Shown here piece by piece: positions 15,433 to 24,700 of a stretch of DNA of 44,107 bases; positions within the stretch are counted from its first letter, which is position 1, and each line of letters opens with the position of its first letter. This DNA is from Clostridia bacterium (GTDB lineage Bacteria; Bacillota; Clostridia; Oscillospirales; CAG-272). The translations under genes and the position numbers were made by a program. The notes below the pieces were generated by a model that made no database searches, was not told where the DNA came from, and saw nothing but the letters and a program-made list of their open reading frames with translations. The DNA is taken from the NCBI GenBank assembly GCA_900768535.1, contig CAAGDE010000149.1, positions 1 through 44,107 of the forward strand, written 5' to 3'.

Positions 15433-15487
15433 GGCAGCCGGGGCATTTTCAGCGTACATATCAACAGGAAAAAGGAGTTTTTTTGTC

Positions 15488-17317
15488 ATGTGCGGAATTA
15501 TCGGATACACGGGAACGGCGAATGCGGTTCCGAAGATGCTGAAGGGGCTGTCGGTTCTGGAGTACCGGGGATATGACTCGGTTGGAATTGCGGCGCAGGT
15601 TGCGGACGGGACGGACGTTGTCAAGTGCAAGGGGCGGATCCACGCGCTGGAGGAAAAGCTGCGCGACGAGCCGGTGGAGGGCAGTCACTGCGCCATCGGA
15701 CATACGCGGTGGGCGACGCACGGGGGACCCTCCGACCGCAACGCGCACCCGCACCGGGTGGGCAACGTCATTCTGGTACACAACGGGATTATTGAAAACT
15801 ACAAGGAGCTGAAGGAAGCGCTGCTGAAAAAGGGCGTGGAGTTCCGCTCCGAGACGGACACCGAGGTGGTGGCGGCGCTGATGAACGATGCCTACACGCC
15901 GGGTGCCGATCCGCTGGCGGTGATCCGCGGGACCGTTGCGAAGCTGCGCGGCGCTTATGCGTTCGGAATCCTGTTTGCCGACCGTCCGGGCGAGGTCTGG
16001 GTGGTGCGGAGCGGAAATCCGCTGATCCTTGCCAAGGGGAAGGACGGCTTCTACCTTGCCAGCGACATGACGGCGCTTTTGCCGTTCACGCGGGAGTCTG
16101 CGCCGATGGAGGAAGGGGCAATTGCGCGCCTGACCCCGGAGTGTGCGGTGCTGTTCGATGCGGACGGCGGAGAGCATGAGCCGGCATGGGCGATCACCAC
16201 GCTCACGCCCGAATCGGCGCAGAAGGGCGGCTACCCGCACTTCATGCTCAAGGAAATCCACGAACAGCCGGAGGCGGTGAAAAAATCGGTGTCCTCGCGC
16301 GTGAAGAACGGTCTGCCCGATTTCTCGGCGGACGGCATTGACGCGGACTTCTGGCGGGGCATCCGCGCGGTGCAGATTGTTGCCTGCGGCTCGGCGATGC
16401 ACGCGGGGCTGGTCGGTCAGCGGGTGCTGGAGGAGTATGCCGGACTGCCGACCACGGTGCACATTGCGTCCGAGTACCGCTACTATCCGCCGCTGGGAGA
16501 TGCGGGCACGCTGGTGATTGTGATTTCGCAGTCGGGCGAGACGGCGGACTCCCTGGCGGCGCTGCGCTATGCAAAGTCACACGGCAGGCAGACGTTGGGA
16601 ATCGTCAATGCGGTGGAGACGACCATTGCGCGCGAAGCCGACAAGCGGATTTACACCTATGCGGGGCCCGAAATCGCGGTGGCGACCACCAAGGGCTACT
16701 GCACGCAGGCATCGGTGCTGTATGCCATTGCGGCGGCGGCAGGGCTGGCGCGCGGGGTGATGGATGCGGCGCGTGCGGCGGAGCTGCTGCGCGATATTGA
16801 AGAGGAGGTTCCGGCGGTTCTTTTGCGGATGCTGGAGAAGGAGGCGCAGTTCCGCCGCATCGCCAAGGCGCTTGCCGACCACGAGCACGTTTTCTATATC
16901 GGTCGTGGCTTGGATTACGCCATGTCGATGGAGGGGGCACTGAAGCTCAAGGAGATTTCCTATATTCACTGCGAGGCTTACGCGGCGGGCGAGCTGAAGC
17001 ACGGGACGATTTCCCTGATTGAGCCGGGAACGCCCGTGATTGCGCTGGCGACCGATCCTGTGCTCTTTGAGAAGACCGAGAGCAATCTGCGCGAGGTGCG
17101 GAGCCGGGGCGCACAGGTGACACTGATCTGTCCGGAGGGCATCGAGGTTCCTGCGGAAAGCGCTGACGAGATCGTCCGTCTGCCGGAGTGCTCTGCCCCC
17201 TCCCGTCTGTTCGCCTCCCTCCTGGCGGTGCAGATGATTGCTTACGAGGCGGCTGCCTTCCGCGGCTGTGACATCGACCGCCCCCGCAACCTGGCGAAGT
17301 CGGTTACGGTGGAGTGA
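15488..17317 (+). CDS. glmS: Glutamine-fructose-6-phosphate aminotransferase GlmS (609 aa)
   Basis: GlmS makes glucosamine-6-phosphate from fructose-6-phosphate and glutamine, the first committed step to UDP-GlcNAc. The mature N-terminus MCGIIGYTG gives the nucleophile C2 of the glutaminase domain (1-240). Two SIS sugar-isomerase domains follow, with VACGSAMHAGL and VISQSGETADSLAAL as phosphosugar-binding loops. The C-terminus ends KSVTVE, as in the family. The ATG at 15488 has AAAGGAG upstream; a longer open frame runs back through the ribozyme and is not the start. The gene is controlled by the ribozyme and is bordered by two-hairpin repeats or hairpins on both sides. Confidence 0.98.
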   Translation: MCGIIGYTGTANAVPKMLKGLSVLEYRGYDSVGIAAQVADGTDVVKCKGRIHALEEKLRDEPVEGSHCAIGHTRWATHGGPSDRNAHPHRVGNVILVHNGIIENYKELKEALLKKGVEFRSETDTEVVAALMNDAYTPGADPLAVIRGTVAKLRGAYAFGILFADRPGEVWVVRSGNPLILAKGKDGFYLASDMTALLPFTRESAPMEEGAIARLTPECAVLFDADGGEHEPAWAITTLTPESAQKGGYPHFMLKEIHEQPEAVKKSVSSRVKNGLPDFSADGIDADFWRGIRAVQIVACGSAMHAGLVGQRVLEEYAGLPTTVHIASEYRYYPPLGDAGTLVIVISQSGETADSLAALRYAKSHGRQTLGIVNAVETTIAREADKRIYTYAGPEIAVATTKGYCTQASVLYAIAAAAGLARGVMDAARAAELLRDIEEEVPAVLLRMLEKEAQFRRIAKALADHEHVFYIGRGLDYAMSMEGALKLKEISYIHCEAYAAGELKHGTISLIEPGTPVIALATDPVLFEKTESNLREVRSRGAQVTLICPEGIEVPAESADEIVRLPECSAPSRLFASLLAVQMIAYEAAAFRGCDIDRPRNLAKSVTVE

Positions 17318-17374
17318 GAAGACCTTGGAGGGAGAATGGAACCCCTTTCGGAGGGGTTCCCTTCTCCCTCCAAG
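17318..17374 (+). repeat. 51-base near-perfect hairpin starting at the glmS stop codon
   Basis: GAAGACCTTGG (17318-17328), the complement of the repeat-family tail, begins directly after the glmS stop codon. It leads into a long hairpin: 17324-17336 pairs with 17362-17374 and 17338-17346 pairs with 17352-17360, 22 bp in all with one mismatch and a TTCGG loop. No T-run follows, so a role as an intrinsic terminator is uncertain. It shares only the tail motif with the two-hairpin family. Confidence 0.75.
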
Positions 17375-17392
17375 CCTCCCTCATCCCTCCCG

Positions 17393-17504
17393 AACTTTCC
17401 TCAGCCGGGTTTGATTCGGGGCGCCTGTTATGTTAAGCTGTGCGAGGCGTTATGGGGTACGTTTATATTTACATAGAAGGAATCAAACCCGGCTGAGGAA
17501 AGTT
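17393..17504. repeat. 25-bp perfect inverted repeat around a 62-base spacer
   Basis: The arm at 17393-17417 (begins AACTTTCCTCAGCC) is the exact complement of 17480-17504. Pairing weakly continues outward into C-rich and G-rich flanks. The spacer (17418-17479) is AT-richer and has no gene. The layout suggests a small inverted-repeat element or a very stable RNA hairpin. Confidence 0.8.
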
Positions 17505-17590
17505 TGGTGGGGTGGGGAGGCGGAGACTTTATAGAGAGAGCGGCTATCGCACGGGAAAGGTGGCGGTGGCTTTTTTTGTTGCAGATGATT

Positions 17591-17690
17591 GAAGACCTTG
17601 GGACGCTGTCCAAAGCCTGCTTAAAGCCTTCTTTCGGAGAAGATTTTAAGAATTCGAAGAATTCACCTGAGAAGGGCGTCCCCCTTTCCT
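17591..17690 (-). repeat. Two-hairpin intergenic repeat, copy E (degenerate)
   Basis: Reversed orientation: GAAGACCTTGG at 17591-17601, then an imperfect hairpin 2 (TTGGGAC with GTCCAA, one base lost), then an imperfect hairpin 1 (about 17620-17632 with 17638-17650, one wobble and one mismatch). It continues into a 25-base arm (17666-17690) that is the exact complement of 17717-17741 in copy F. Confidence 0.75.
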
Positions 17691-17716
17691 CCTGCCGATC
17701 AAATTTTGAGCGCCGC

Positions 17717-17817
17717 AGGAAAGGGGGACGCCCTTCTCAGGCGAGTTCTGGGAGTCCTTAGAACCCTCTCCGAAAGAGGGTTCTAAGCGGGGTTTGGGGC
17801 AGCGCCCCAAGGTCTTC
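17717..17817 (+). repeat. Two-hairpin intergenic repeat, copy F
   Basis: After the inverted-repeat arm 17717-17741, hairpin 1 pairs CTTAGAACCCTCT (17757-17769) with its perfect 13-base complement (17775-17787). Hairpin 2 pairs TTGGGGC (17794-17800) with GCCCCAA (17804-17810), and the tail AAGGTCTTC ends at 17817. With copy E it forms a 227-base palindrome bounded by inverted tails. The remaining 17818-17899 holds a -10-like TATGAT at 17861-17866 without a clear -35. Confidence 0.85.
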
Positions 17818-17899
17818 AAAAAAAATCTCCAACCTTTAGCGGGGCTTTAGGGTGGCGTGGTATGATAGGGGTACAGAAAGGCAAGGAGGGTTGAATGAC

Positions 17900-18115
17900 A
17901 TGAAAAGAACGGTGAAGCCGGACGGGGGCGGATTCGGCGGCGGAGAACGGGCTGCCGGACGGAATGTTACCGGCAGTCTCGGCGCACACGTGGCATTCGC
18001 GACGGTATGGATCTTCCTGTTTGCGTTCTGCCTTGTCTGGGCGATCGTGAGCGGGTGCAATGCGGAAAGGAGGAAAGCATGGAAATCAGAACCTGTTTCA
18101 AGCGGTACGAACTGA
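17900..18115 (+). CDS. Small single-pass membrane protein (71 aa)
   Basis: I do not recognise it. A glycine- and charge-rich N-terminus (MKRTVKPDGGGFGGGERAAG) is followed by one hydrophobic segment (about residues 29-49, VAFATVWIFLFAFCLVWAIV) and a short basic tail. It would sit in the cell membrane. AAGGAGGG lies 9 bases before the ATG, the best evidence that it is translated. Its 3' end overlaps the VTC-domain gene by 37 bases in another frame, so translation may be coupled. Its place at the head of the VTC-DUF4956-lipoprotein cassette suggests a role with those membrane proteins, but this is inference and the frame could be spurious. Confidence 0.5.
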   Translation: MKRTVKPDGGGFGGGERAAGRNVTGSLGAHVAFATVWIFLFAFCLVWAIVSGCNAERRKAWKSEPVSSGTN

Positions 18116-18792
18116 AATATCTGCTGGATGCAGCGCAGTATGCGGCAGTGCGGGAGGCAATGGAAGGCAAAACCGTACCGGACGTCTACGGAAAAAGCCG
18201 CATCTGCAACCTGTACTTTGACACGCCGGATTTCCGCATCATCCGGCACTCGCTGGAAAAGCCGGCCTATAAAGAAAAACTCCGGCTGCGGAGCTACGGA
18301 ATCCTGAAGGACGGCGGCAAGGTGTTCGCGGAGCTGAAAAAGAAGTACCGGTCGGTGGTGTACAAGCGGCGTGTGACCATGGCGCGGGACGAAGCGGAGG
18401 CGTTTTTTGATCATCCGCAACCGAAAACACAGATTGAGCGGGAGATTGCCTATTTCCTGACGGTCTACCCGGACGCGGCACCGGCGGTGTGGCTGTCCTA
18501 CGCACGGGAGGCGTTTTTCGGAGCGGACGATCCGGATTTTCGCCTGACCTTTGACACCGACGTGCTGGCGCGGTGGGAGAATCTGACCCTCACGGGCGGC
18601 ATTTACGGCACGCCGGTACTGCCGGAGGGGCGGATTCTGATGGAGATCAAGGTGGCGGGTGCCGTTCCGCTGTGGCTGGTCGACTGCCTGTCGGAGAACG
18701 GCATCCGGCAGACTTCCTTTTCCAAATACGGTACTGCCTATCTGAACCGGCAGGCGCAATTCTGCATCACAGGAGGACAACACTATGCCTAA
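18079..18792 (+). CDS. VTC-domain (polyphosphate polymerase-like) protein (237 aa)
   Basis: The protein consists of one VTC domain, the tunnel-shaped fold of the yeast Vtc4 catalytic subunit that polymerises polyphosphate from ATP. Basic and acidic residues expected to line the tunnel are visible: FKRYELKY (K8, R9), YKEKLRLRSYG (about 64-74), FAELKKKY (E84, K86 to K88), YKRR (95-98) and MEIKV near the C-terminus. There is no membrane segment. AAGGAGG lies about 5 bases before the ATG. The DUF4956 gene overlaps its end by 8 bases. Bacterial VTC proteins paired with DUF4956 membrane proteins are common in clostridia. Polymerase activity here is inferred, not shown. Confidence 0.85.
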   Translation: MEIRTCFKRYELKYLLDAAQYAAVREAMEGKTVPDVYGKSRICNLYFDTPDFRIIRHSLEKPAYKEKLRLRSYGILKDGGKVFAELKKKYRSVVYKRRVTMARDEAEAFFDHPQPKTQIEREIAYFLTVYPDAAPAVWLSYAREAFFGADDPDFRLTFDTDVLARWENLTLTGGIYGTPVLPEGRILMEIKVAGAVPLWLVDCLSENGIRQTSFSKYGTAYLNRQAQFCITGGQHYA

Positions 18793-19474
18793 TTTGTTTG
18801 ACAGCGTATTCGGCGGAGACACGCAGAACACCCTTTCGGTGGGGCTGTTCCTGCTGTGCGTTCTGATTGCACTGATCTGCGGCGTTATTTATCTGGCGGC
18901 ATTCTCCTTCCGCGACCGCGGGAGCCGGAATATGCGGATGTCGCTGGTTCTGCTTCCGGCGGCGGTCTCCGTGGTCATCATGATGGTGAACGGGAGCATC
19001 GGCATCGGCGTGGCGGTGGCGGGCGCGTTCTCCCTGGTGCGGTTCCGGTCGGCACCGGGAAACGCAAAGGAGATTTCGGTCATTTTTATGGCGATGTGCT
19101 CGGGGCTGATTGCCGGGGTCGGGTACTTCGCATATGCGGTGCTGTTCAGTCTGCTGATGGGCGGACTGCTGATTCTTTTGAATGTCCTCGGAGACCGGGA
19201 ACGGGAAGCCGACCGCACACGGGTGCTGAAGATGACCGTGCCGGAGGATTTGGACTACACGGGCGCGTTTGACGGGGTGTTCGGAATTTACACGGAGCGG
19301 TGCGAGCTGACCGCAGCGAAGACCTCGAATATGGGCAGTCTTTACAGGCTGACCTACCGTGTCAGGCTGAAGAACGGGGTCAGTGAAAAGCAGCTGATTG
19401 ACGACCTGCGTGTCCGGAACGGAAACCTGGAAATCATGCTCCTGCGCGCCGAGGAAAACGACCGGGATCTGTAA
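18785..19474 (+). CDS. DUF4956 domain-containing membrane protein (229 aa)
   Basis: At least three or four hydrophobic segments lie in the first 135 residues (about 17-40, 51-70, 72-85 and 97-133). The conserved stretch GIGVAVAGAFSLVRFRSAPGNAKEIS (about 74-99) identifies the DUF4956 family. A cytoplasmic alpha/beta domain (about 140-229) follows. The start overlaps the VTC gene by 8 bases, with AGGAGG upstream, so the two are translationally linked. DUF4956 proteins frequently accompany VTC-domain proteins, which suggests a membrane partner or channel for the polymer or its product. The actual role is unknown. Confidence 0.87.
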   Translation: MPNLFDSVFGGDTQNTLSVGLFLLCVLIALICGVIYLAAFSFRDRGSRNMRMSLVLLPAAVSVVIMMVNGSIGIGVAVAGAFSLVRFRSAPGNAKEISVIFMAMCSGLIAGVGYFAYAVLFSLLMGGLLILLNVLGDREREADRTRVLKMTVPEDLDYTGAFDGVFGIYTERCELTAAKTSNMGSLYRLTYRVRLKNGVSEKQLIDDLRVRNGNLEIMLLRAEENDRDL

Positions 19475-19517
19475 ACGGATACGGTACATGATGCATGGAA
19501 TGGAAGGAGATCAAGTC

Positions 19518-21662
19518 ATGAAAAAGAATCACATTTGGAGCGTTCTGCCGAGCGTTTTGCTTGCGGCGGCACTGCTGGGGGGCTGTGCGCGGACGGGCGG
19601 AACCGGGACGGACAGCCAGGGCGGCAACGGGACAACCGGCGGGGACACGGGCGCAATCACCGACAACAGCACGGTCGCAACCGTCCCGGTGGATACAACC
19701 GCGCACAGCTACGCGCTGATTTCGCAGGAGGGCGACAGCTTCACCTATCGCTGTGACGACTGCGGCGGGAGCGCAACCGTGACCGTCAGCTGTCTGTCCG
19801 GCACGGCGGGGTGCGTGACGGCAAAGGGAACCACCCTTGCGTTCTCCGGCATGACCGAGGACAGCGTGTACGCCCTTTCGGGCACGTTTTACGGGAATCT
19901 GGTCGTGGAGGGCAACCCGGACTGCGAACTGGAGCTGGAGCTGAACGGACTGACGCTCACCAGTGCCGCGGCGTGCCCTCTGACAGCCACTGGCGCCGGA
20001 AAGCTGACCCTTTCCGCCAAGAAGGGGAGCGAGAACTACCTGGGCGATGCCCGCGCGACTGTTACCGATGAGAATGCAATCAGCGCGGCGGTGTGGGCGG
20101 ACTGTGACCTTGGTCTGCAGGGAAAGGGCAGTCTCTATGTCAGCTCGGTCGCAAACAACGGAATTCATACCAAGGACGATCTGAAGGTGAAAAATCTGTA
20201 CCTGCAGGTCGAATGCGAGGACAACGCGCTCAAGGGCAATGACAGCGTCACGGTGGAATCCGGCACGCTGGTGCTGATTGCGCGGACGGGGGACGGCATC
20301 AAAACCACGAACAGCGACCTGTCCCAAAAGGGCAAACAGCGCGGCACGGTGGCAATCACCGGCGGGGACATCCGCATTTATGCCGCCTGTGACGGAATCG
20401 ATGCGGCGTATGACGTGACTGTGGACGAGAGCAGTGCAACCGTGACTCTGACGGTCTTTACCGACAAATACTCCAAGTATTCGGGGGAGGTTACGGCAAC
20501 CCAAGACGGCACGCTCTATCTGCGTACCACCACCGACACCTACCGCTATTCGCTCTGCTTCTACAACGAATCGGGCGATACGGTCTGGTGCAATCCCGGC
20601 AGTGCAACAAAGATCTCCGGCTACTATCGCTATTACGCAGTGGAAAATCCGGCGGGCTACACCAAGGTGCGGCTGTATCTCTACACGGCGGATCAGACGC
20701 AGGGACAGAGCGATTCCTACGCCGCCATGATGGATGACATTACCCTAAGCGACAGCTACGATACCATTGCCCTGACCTTCGGCAGAACCGGTACGCTGAA
20801 GCTGAACTGGACGAATTACGCCACCGCATCACAGCCCGGCGGCGGACTTGGCGGCGGACCCGGCGGAATGAATGACGGCAACAGCGATAAGGGCGATCAT
20901 TCCACCAAGGGACTGAAGGCGGCAAACGCGATCACGGTCAGCGCCGGAACGGTGACGGTGGAATCCTACGATGACTGCCTGCACGCCAACCGTGACACAA
21001 CGCCGGAGAACGGAGCAGCCGCAACCGGAAGCGTGACCGTCAGCGGCGGCTCCCTGACACTTTCCTCCTGCGATGATGCGATCTACGCGAACGGTGCCCT
21101 GACGGTTTCCGGCGGTACGGTCAACATTCTGAAAAGCTATGAAGGGCTGGAAGGGGACACTGTCACACTCTCCGGCGGCGAGGTGTCGGTGATCGCCTCG
21201 GATGACGGCATCAACGGAGCAGCCACTGGCGGTACGGGAATTGTCATCAGCGGCGGGACCCTGTACGTCCTTGCCGGCGGAGACGGCGTGGATTCCAACA
21301 GCCGGGATTCCTATGGCGGCATCCTCTTCTCCGGCGGCAGATCGGTTATCATTTCCACCGGACGCGCCGATTCGTCCATTGATACCGAGCAGGGCTACAA
21401 ATACACCGGCGGCTATGTTGTGGCAATCGGACTTGCCGGCGGCATGGGCACGGAATCCACCCATTGCTCCCCGTCGCTCTCCACGGTCGGAATCAGCAAA
21501 ACCGTCTCTCTCACGGCGGGGTCCTACCTGACCGTCTCCGGCATTGTGACCGTACGGATTCCGACCTCCATGAACGCGCTGGTCGTCTGCCTCGGCTCTG
21601 CGGGTGCCACCGTATCCGTCGGCTCCGGCTCCGGGAATGTCACATGGGATGCGGAAGGGTGA
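19518..21662 (+). CDS. Cthe_2159-like carbohydrate-binding beta-helix lipoprotein (714 aa)
   Basis: The N-terminus is a lipoprotein signal with lipobox LGGC (C23), followed by a Gly/Thr-rich linker (about 24-60). Two blocks of short beta-helix repeats follow, of the kind VTVSGGSLTLSSCDDAIYANG, TVNILKSYEGLEG and GEVSVIASDDGING. This matches the DUF4353/Cthe_2159 family, whose founding member binds plant polysaccharides. A Gly-rich segment (GGGLGGGPGGMND) separates the blocks. GGAG lies 9 bases before the ATG, and the gene is 43 bases after DUF4956. Being surface-anchored, it may be displayed on the cell and bind glycans or calcium. Why it travels with VTC and DUF4956 genes is not known. Confidence 0.83.
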   Translation: MKKNHIWSVLPSVLLAAALLGGCARTGGTGTDSQGGNGTTGGDTGAITDNSTVATVPVDTTAHSYALISQEGDSFTYRCDDCGGSATVTVSCLSGTAGCVTAKGTTLAFSGMTEDSVYALSGTFYGNLVVEGNPDCELELELNGLTLTSAAACPLTATGAGKLTLSAKKGSENYLGDARATVTDENAISAAVWADCDLGLQGKGSLYVSSVANNGIHTKDDLKVKNLYLQVECEDNALKGNDSVTVESGTLVLIARTGDGIKTTNSDLSQKGKQRGTVAITGGDIRIYAACDGIDAAYDVTVDESSATVTLTVFTDKYSKYSGEVTATQDGTLYLRTTTDTYRYSLCFYNESGDTVWCNPGSATKISGYYRYYAVENPAGYTKVRLYLYTADQTQGQSDSYAAMMDDITLSDSYDTIALTFGRTGTLKLNWTNYATASQPGGGLGGGPGGMNDGNSDKGDHSTKGLKAANAITVSAGTVTVESYDDCLHANRDTTPENGAAATGSVTVSGGSLTLSSCDDAIYANGALTVSGGTVNILKSYEGLEGDTVTLSGGEVSVIASDDGINGAATGGTGIVISGGTLYVLAGGDGVDSNSRDSYGGILFSGGRSVIISTGRADSSIDTEQGYKYTGGYVVAIGLAGGMGTESTHCSPSLSTVGISKTVSLTAGSYLTVSGIVTVRIPTSMNALVVCLGSAGATVSVGSGSGNVTWDAEG

Positions 21663-21690
21663 GAAGTGAAGAGTGAAAAGTGAAGAAGTT

Positions 21691-21738
21691 AAACAGACAG
21701 AGACGAAAGCCGGGGGGCTTTCGTCTCTGTCTGTTTTC
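21691..21738. terminator. Bidirectional terminator between two convergent genes
   Basis: A perfect 21-bp stem (21691-21711 with 21716-21736) and a GGGG loop are flanked by AAA and TTTT. It serves the plus-strand lipoprotein gene and the minus-strand helicase gene, whose stop codon (21737-21739) touches the stem. Just upstream, 21664-21688 has three near-repeats of AGTGAAG. Confidence 0.92.
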
Positions 21739-24700
21739 AGAGCTTGTCGATCAGGGAACAGAGGCTGTAGACCTCATGCTCTGCGTCGCGCCACCAATCC
21801 ATGCTCCAGATGCGCTTGATGTGCCATCCGCGCGATTCCAGATACTTCTGGCGATGGTAATCCCGCTCTCTTGCCGAGCGCGAAATGCTGTAGAGTTTGC
21901 CGTCACATTCGATTCCCAGAACGTACTTTCCGTCCTTCTTTACGGCAATGTCGATGCGGTAGCCGCCGATGCCGACCTGCGTGTCGATCTCGTAGCCCTT
22001 TGCCCGGAGCGCGTCCGCGACCTTCTGTGCGAATGCGGTTTCCACCGCCGCGGGCATGATGCCGTAGGTTTCGCCGAAGGAGTGCAGAATCTGCTGTGTC
22101 AGTGCGGTGTCCCCGTCGCTGATTGCAAAGGCGTATTCCAGGTAGCGCTTGAGAATGACGGGTCCCTCGTTCTTGGCATCGTCCAGCGACAGCTCGCCGG
22201 GGCGGAAGGAGGTGACGATGTGGATCTTCTTGCGCGCGCGGCTGATTGCAACGTTGAGCCGATTTTCGCCGCCCTTCTGATTGAGCCAGCCGAAGTTGTG
22301 CATCAGTCTGCCGCTTGCGTTCTTTGCGTAGCCGATGGAGAACATGATGACATCGCGCTCGTCTCCCTGCACGCTTTCAATGTTCTTGACAAACAGTCCG
22401 GTGTCCTCGCCGTTGTCCTTGCGTTTCATTTCGGAGCGGATTGCCGCGCCGAATGCCGGATCCCGGAGCGATTCCTCATCGATGACGTCATAGATCATGT
22501 CGCGCTGGGAGGCGTTGAAGGAGATGATGCCGATGGTCTCGTTATGCCGGCGGGTGGCAAAGAACTCCTTGATCAGCGCCACCACCTGCTCCGCCTCCTT
22601 GCGGTTGGCACGCGCCGCCCAGGTCGCGCCGTGCACCAGATGCACCTCAATGGGCGGTTTTTCCGGCTTGTCGGTGTTGGGGGCAACGAAGAGCCGCCCC
22701 TTGTAGAAGGCGTAGTTGGAGAAGTCGATCAGCTCCTCATAGCGGGAGCGGTAGTGCGTGTTCAGCAGGATATCGGGATAGCGGAAGCGGGCGAGATCCA
22801 GCAGGCTTTCCTCCTCCAGTGCCGCCGAGACCTCCGCATCCTCGTCCAAAAGATCCTCATTCAGCTCGATCCGACCGTCGCCGAGGCTGGAGGGACGCAG
22901 CTGCTTATGGTCGCCGGCAATGACAACCTTCTTTGCACGGACGATGGAGGGGATACTCTTTTCCACATACAGCTGGGATGCCTCATCGAAAATCAGCAGA
23001 TCGAACAGCCCGTTCTGCTGCGGCAGGACCTCGGAAACCGTTTCCGGCGTCATCAGCCAGACCTTGATGCCCTTGAAGAGCTCGAAATCGAACTTCTGGA
23101 CAAACTTGGCTACGCTGGGACGTCTGCGGCTCTCGATGGCGCGGTTGATTTCCCCCTTGCGTTTGGAGGTGGTGATATACCGCAGGTCGTTTGCAAGCAC
23201 GGCGGAGATATGCTGACGGGTCAGCTTCATCTTCTCGTCGATCTGCTTTTCCATTTCCGCAATGATCTTTTCAAACGATGCAACCTGCGGGAGCAGGGTA
23301 CGGTTTCCCATTTCAAAGCGCTGGATATGCTCAAAGAGGATGGTGTTATACAGCTCATCGTTCCACTCGGTCACGGTTCCGCCGCAGATCTTGTGGATTT
23401 TTTTCAGCGCCGTCAGGTAGAGATTTTCGTGCTCGGTCAGCGACTGCACCACCGGCTTGAGGTTGGCATATCCGTCGGTGAATTCATCCAGGCTCTGCTT
23501 GACCGCCTCCGGCTGCTCCATCATCAGACGCAGGACATAGGAGCCGCCCTTGATAAAGTAGTCTCTGGTCGCCTGCGCAATGTCCTTGGAGAGGCGGGAC
23601 TTGGATGCCTGCCGCTTGAGGAAGGAGAGATTGCGCCACTCGTCCACCTTCAGGATCATCTCGTCAATCGAATCCTTGAACAGGATCAAATCGTATTTGG
23701 AGAGATCATCCTTCATCTTGAGGAACCACGGGTAACGCTCAACGGTCAGCTGGTAGTGGTCCAGACTGCCGGTGAGCTGTCCGTTTGAGAACTTCTTGTG
23801 GATTTCCGCAACCTCGTCATACTTCAGGTTCAGAAGCTCCTCGGTCATCAGACTGCGGATGGTGCGGTAGGTCTTGATCTGGTCGTGATTCTGCAGGTTA
23901 ATGCGGCGGCTCTCCATATAAAGACGGTAGGGCTCGACTCCGAAGGCGCCCGGGCGATAGAGCTTCTCCGCAATGGTCTCCAGCGTGGCAACGTTTGCGT
24001 CGATCTCCTTGGAGATCGGGGCAAGATCGGGCGCGGAAATCGGTACACTGGGGTCGGTGCTGTAGAGCAGGCGCTCCAGCTGACCGTAGAACAGGTTCTT
24101 GTTGGTGGCGTCATCCAGCATCACGGCATAGCGCGAAAGATTTCCCAGCCGGGAGTAGACCACATCCAGGGCGGTTTTCTTTTCGGAGACCATCAGAACG
24201 GTGCGTCCCTCATTGATGAACTGGGTAATCAGGCTGGTGATGGTCTGGGATTTACCGGTGCCGGGAGGGCCCTCAACCACCAGCTCGTCCTGGTTTTCCG
24301 CCGTGAAGAGGACTGCCTCCTGCGCGCTGTTCATGGGGTTGATATACACAAGGGAGGACTCGCTGACCGACAGCGGCTTGTCCGGCGTGTTCAGCTCCTC
24401 CACGGCAGTTTCGTCCGAGTAGAAGTCGGTTCCGCCGTAGTCCGAGATCAGGTCGGTGACAAGGCTGTTGACCAGTCCCTTGTCCAGAATTTCGTCAAAG
24501 TCGCGCTGGATGGAGTTGGAGTAGGCGGGGAAGCGTCCGATGACGATGTTCGGTACGACCTTCAGGGTCCCCTTGGAGTAGTGCGGGAAGCTTTCGCCAA
24601 CGTACTCGGTGAATTTTTTCAGGCGCTCCGGGTTGCCCTTTTCGATGCGGATATCGTTCTGCGCGTAGAAGCCGAGCAGGGTATCCAGGAAGGTTTCCGG

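Noticed and set aside
15287..15487. N-terminal extension of glmS by 67 residues in the same frame
   Set aside because: It runs through the glmS ribozyme. The mature enzyme must begin MCGIIG, with C2 as nucleophile, and a good ribosome binding site precedes that ATG.
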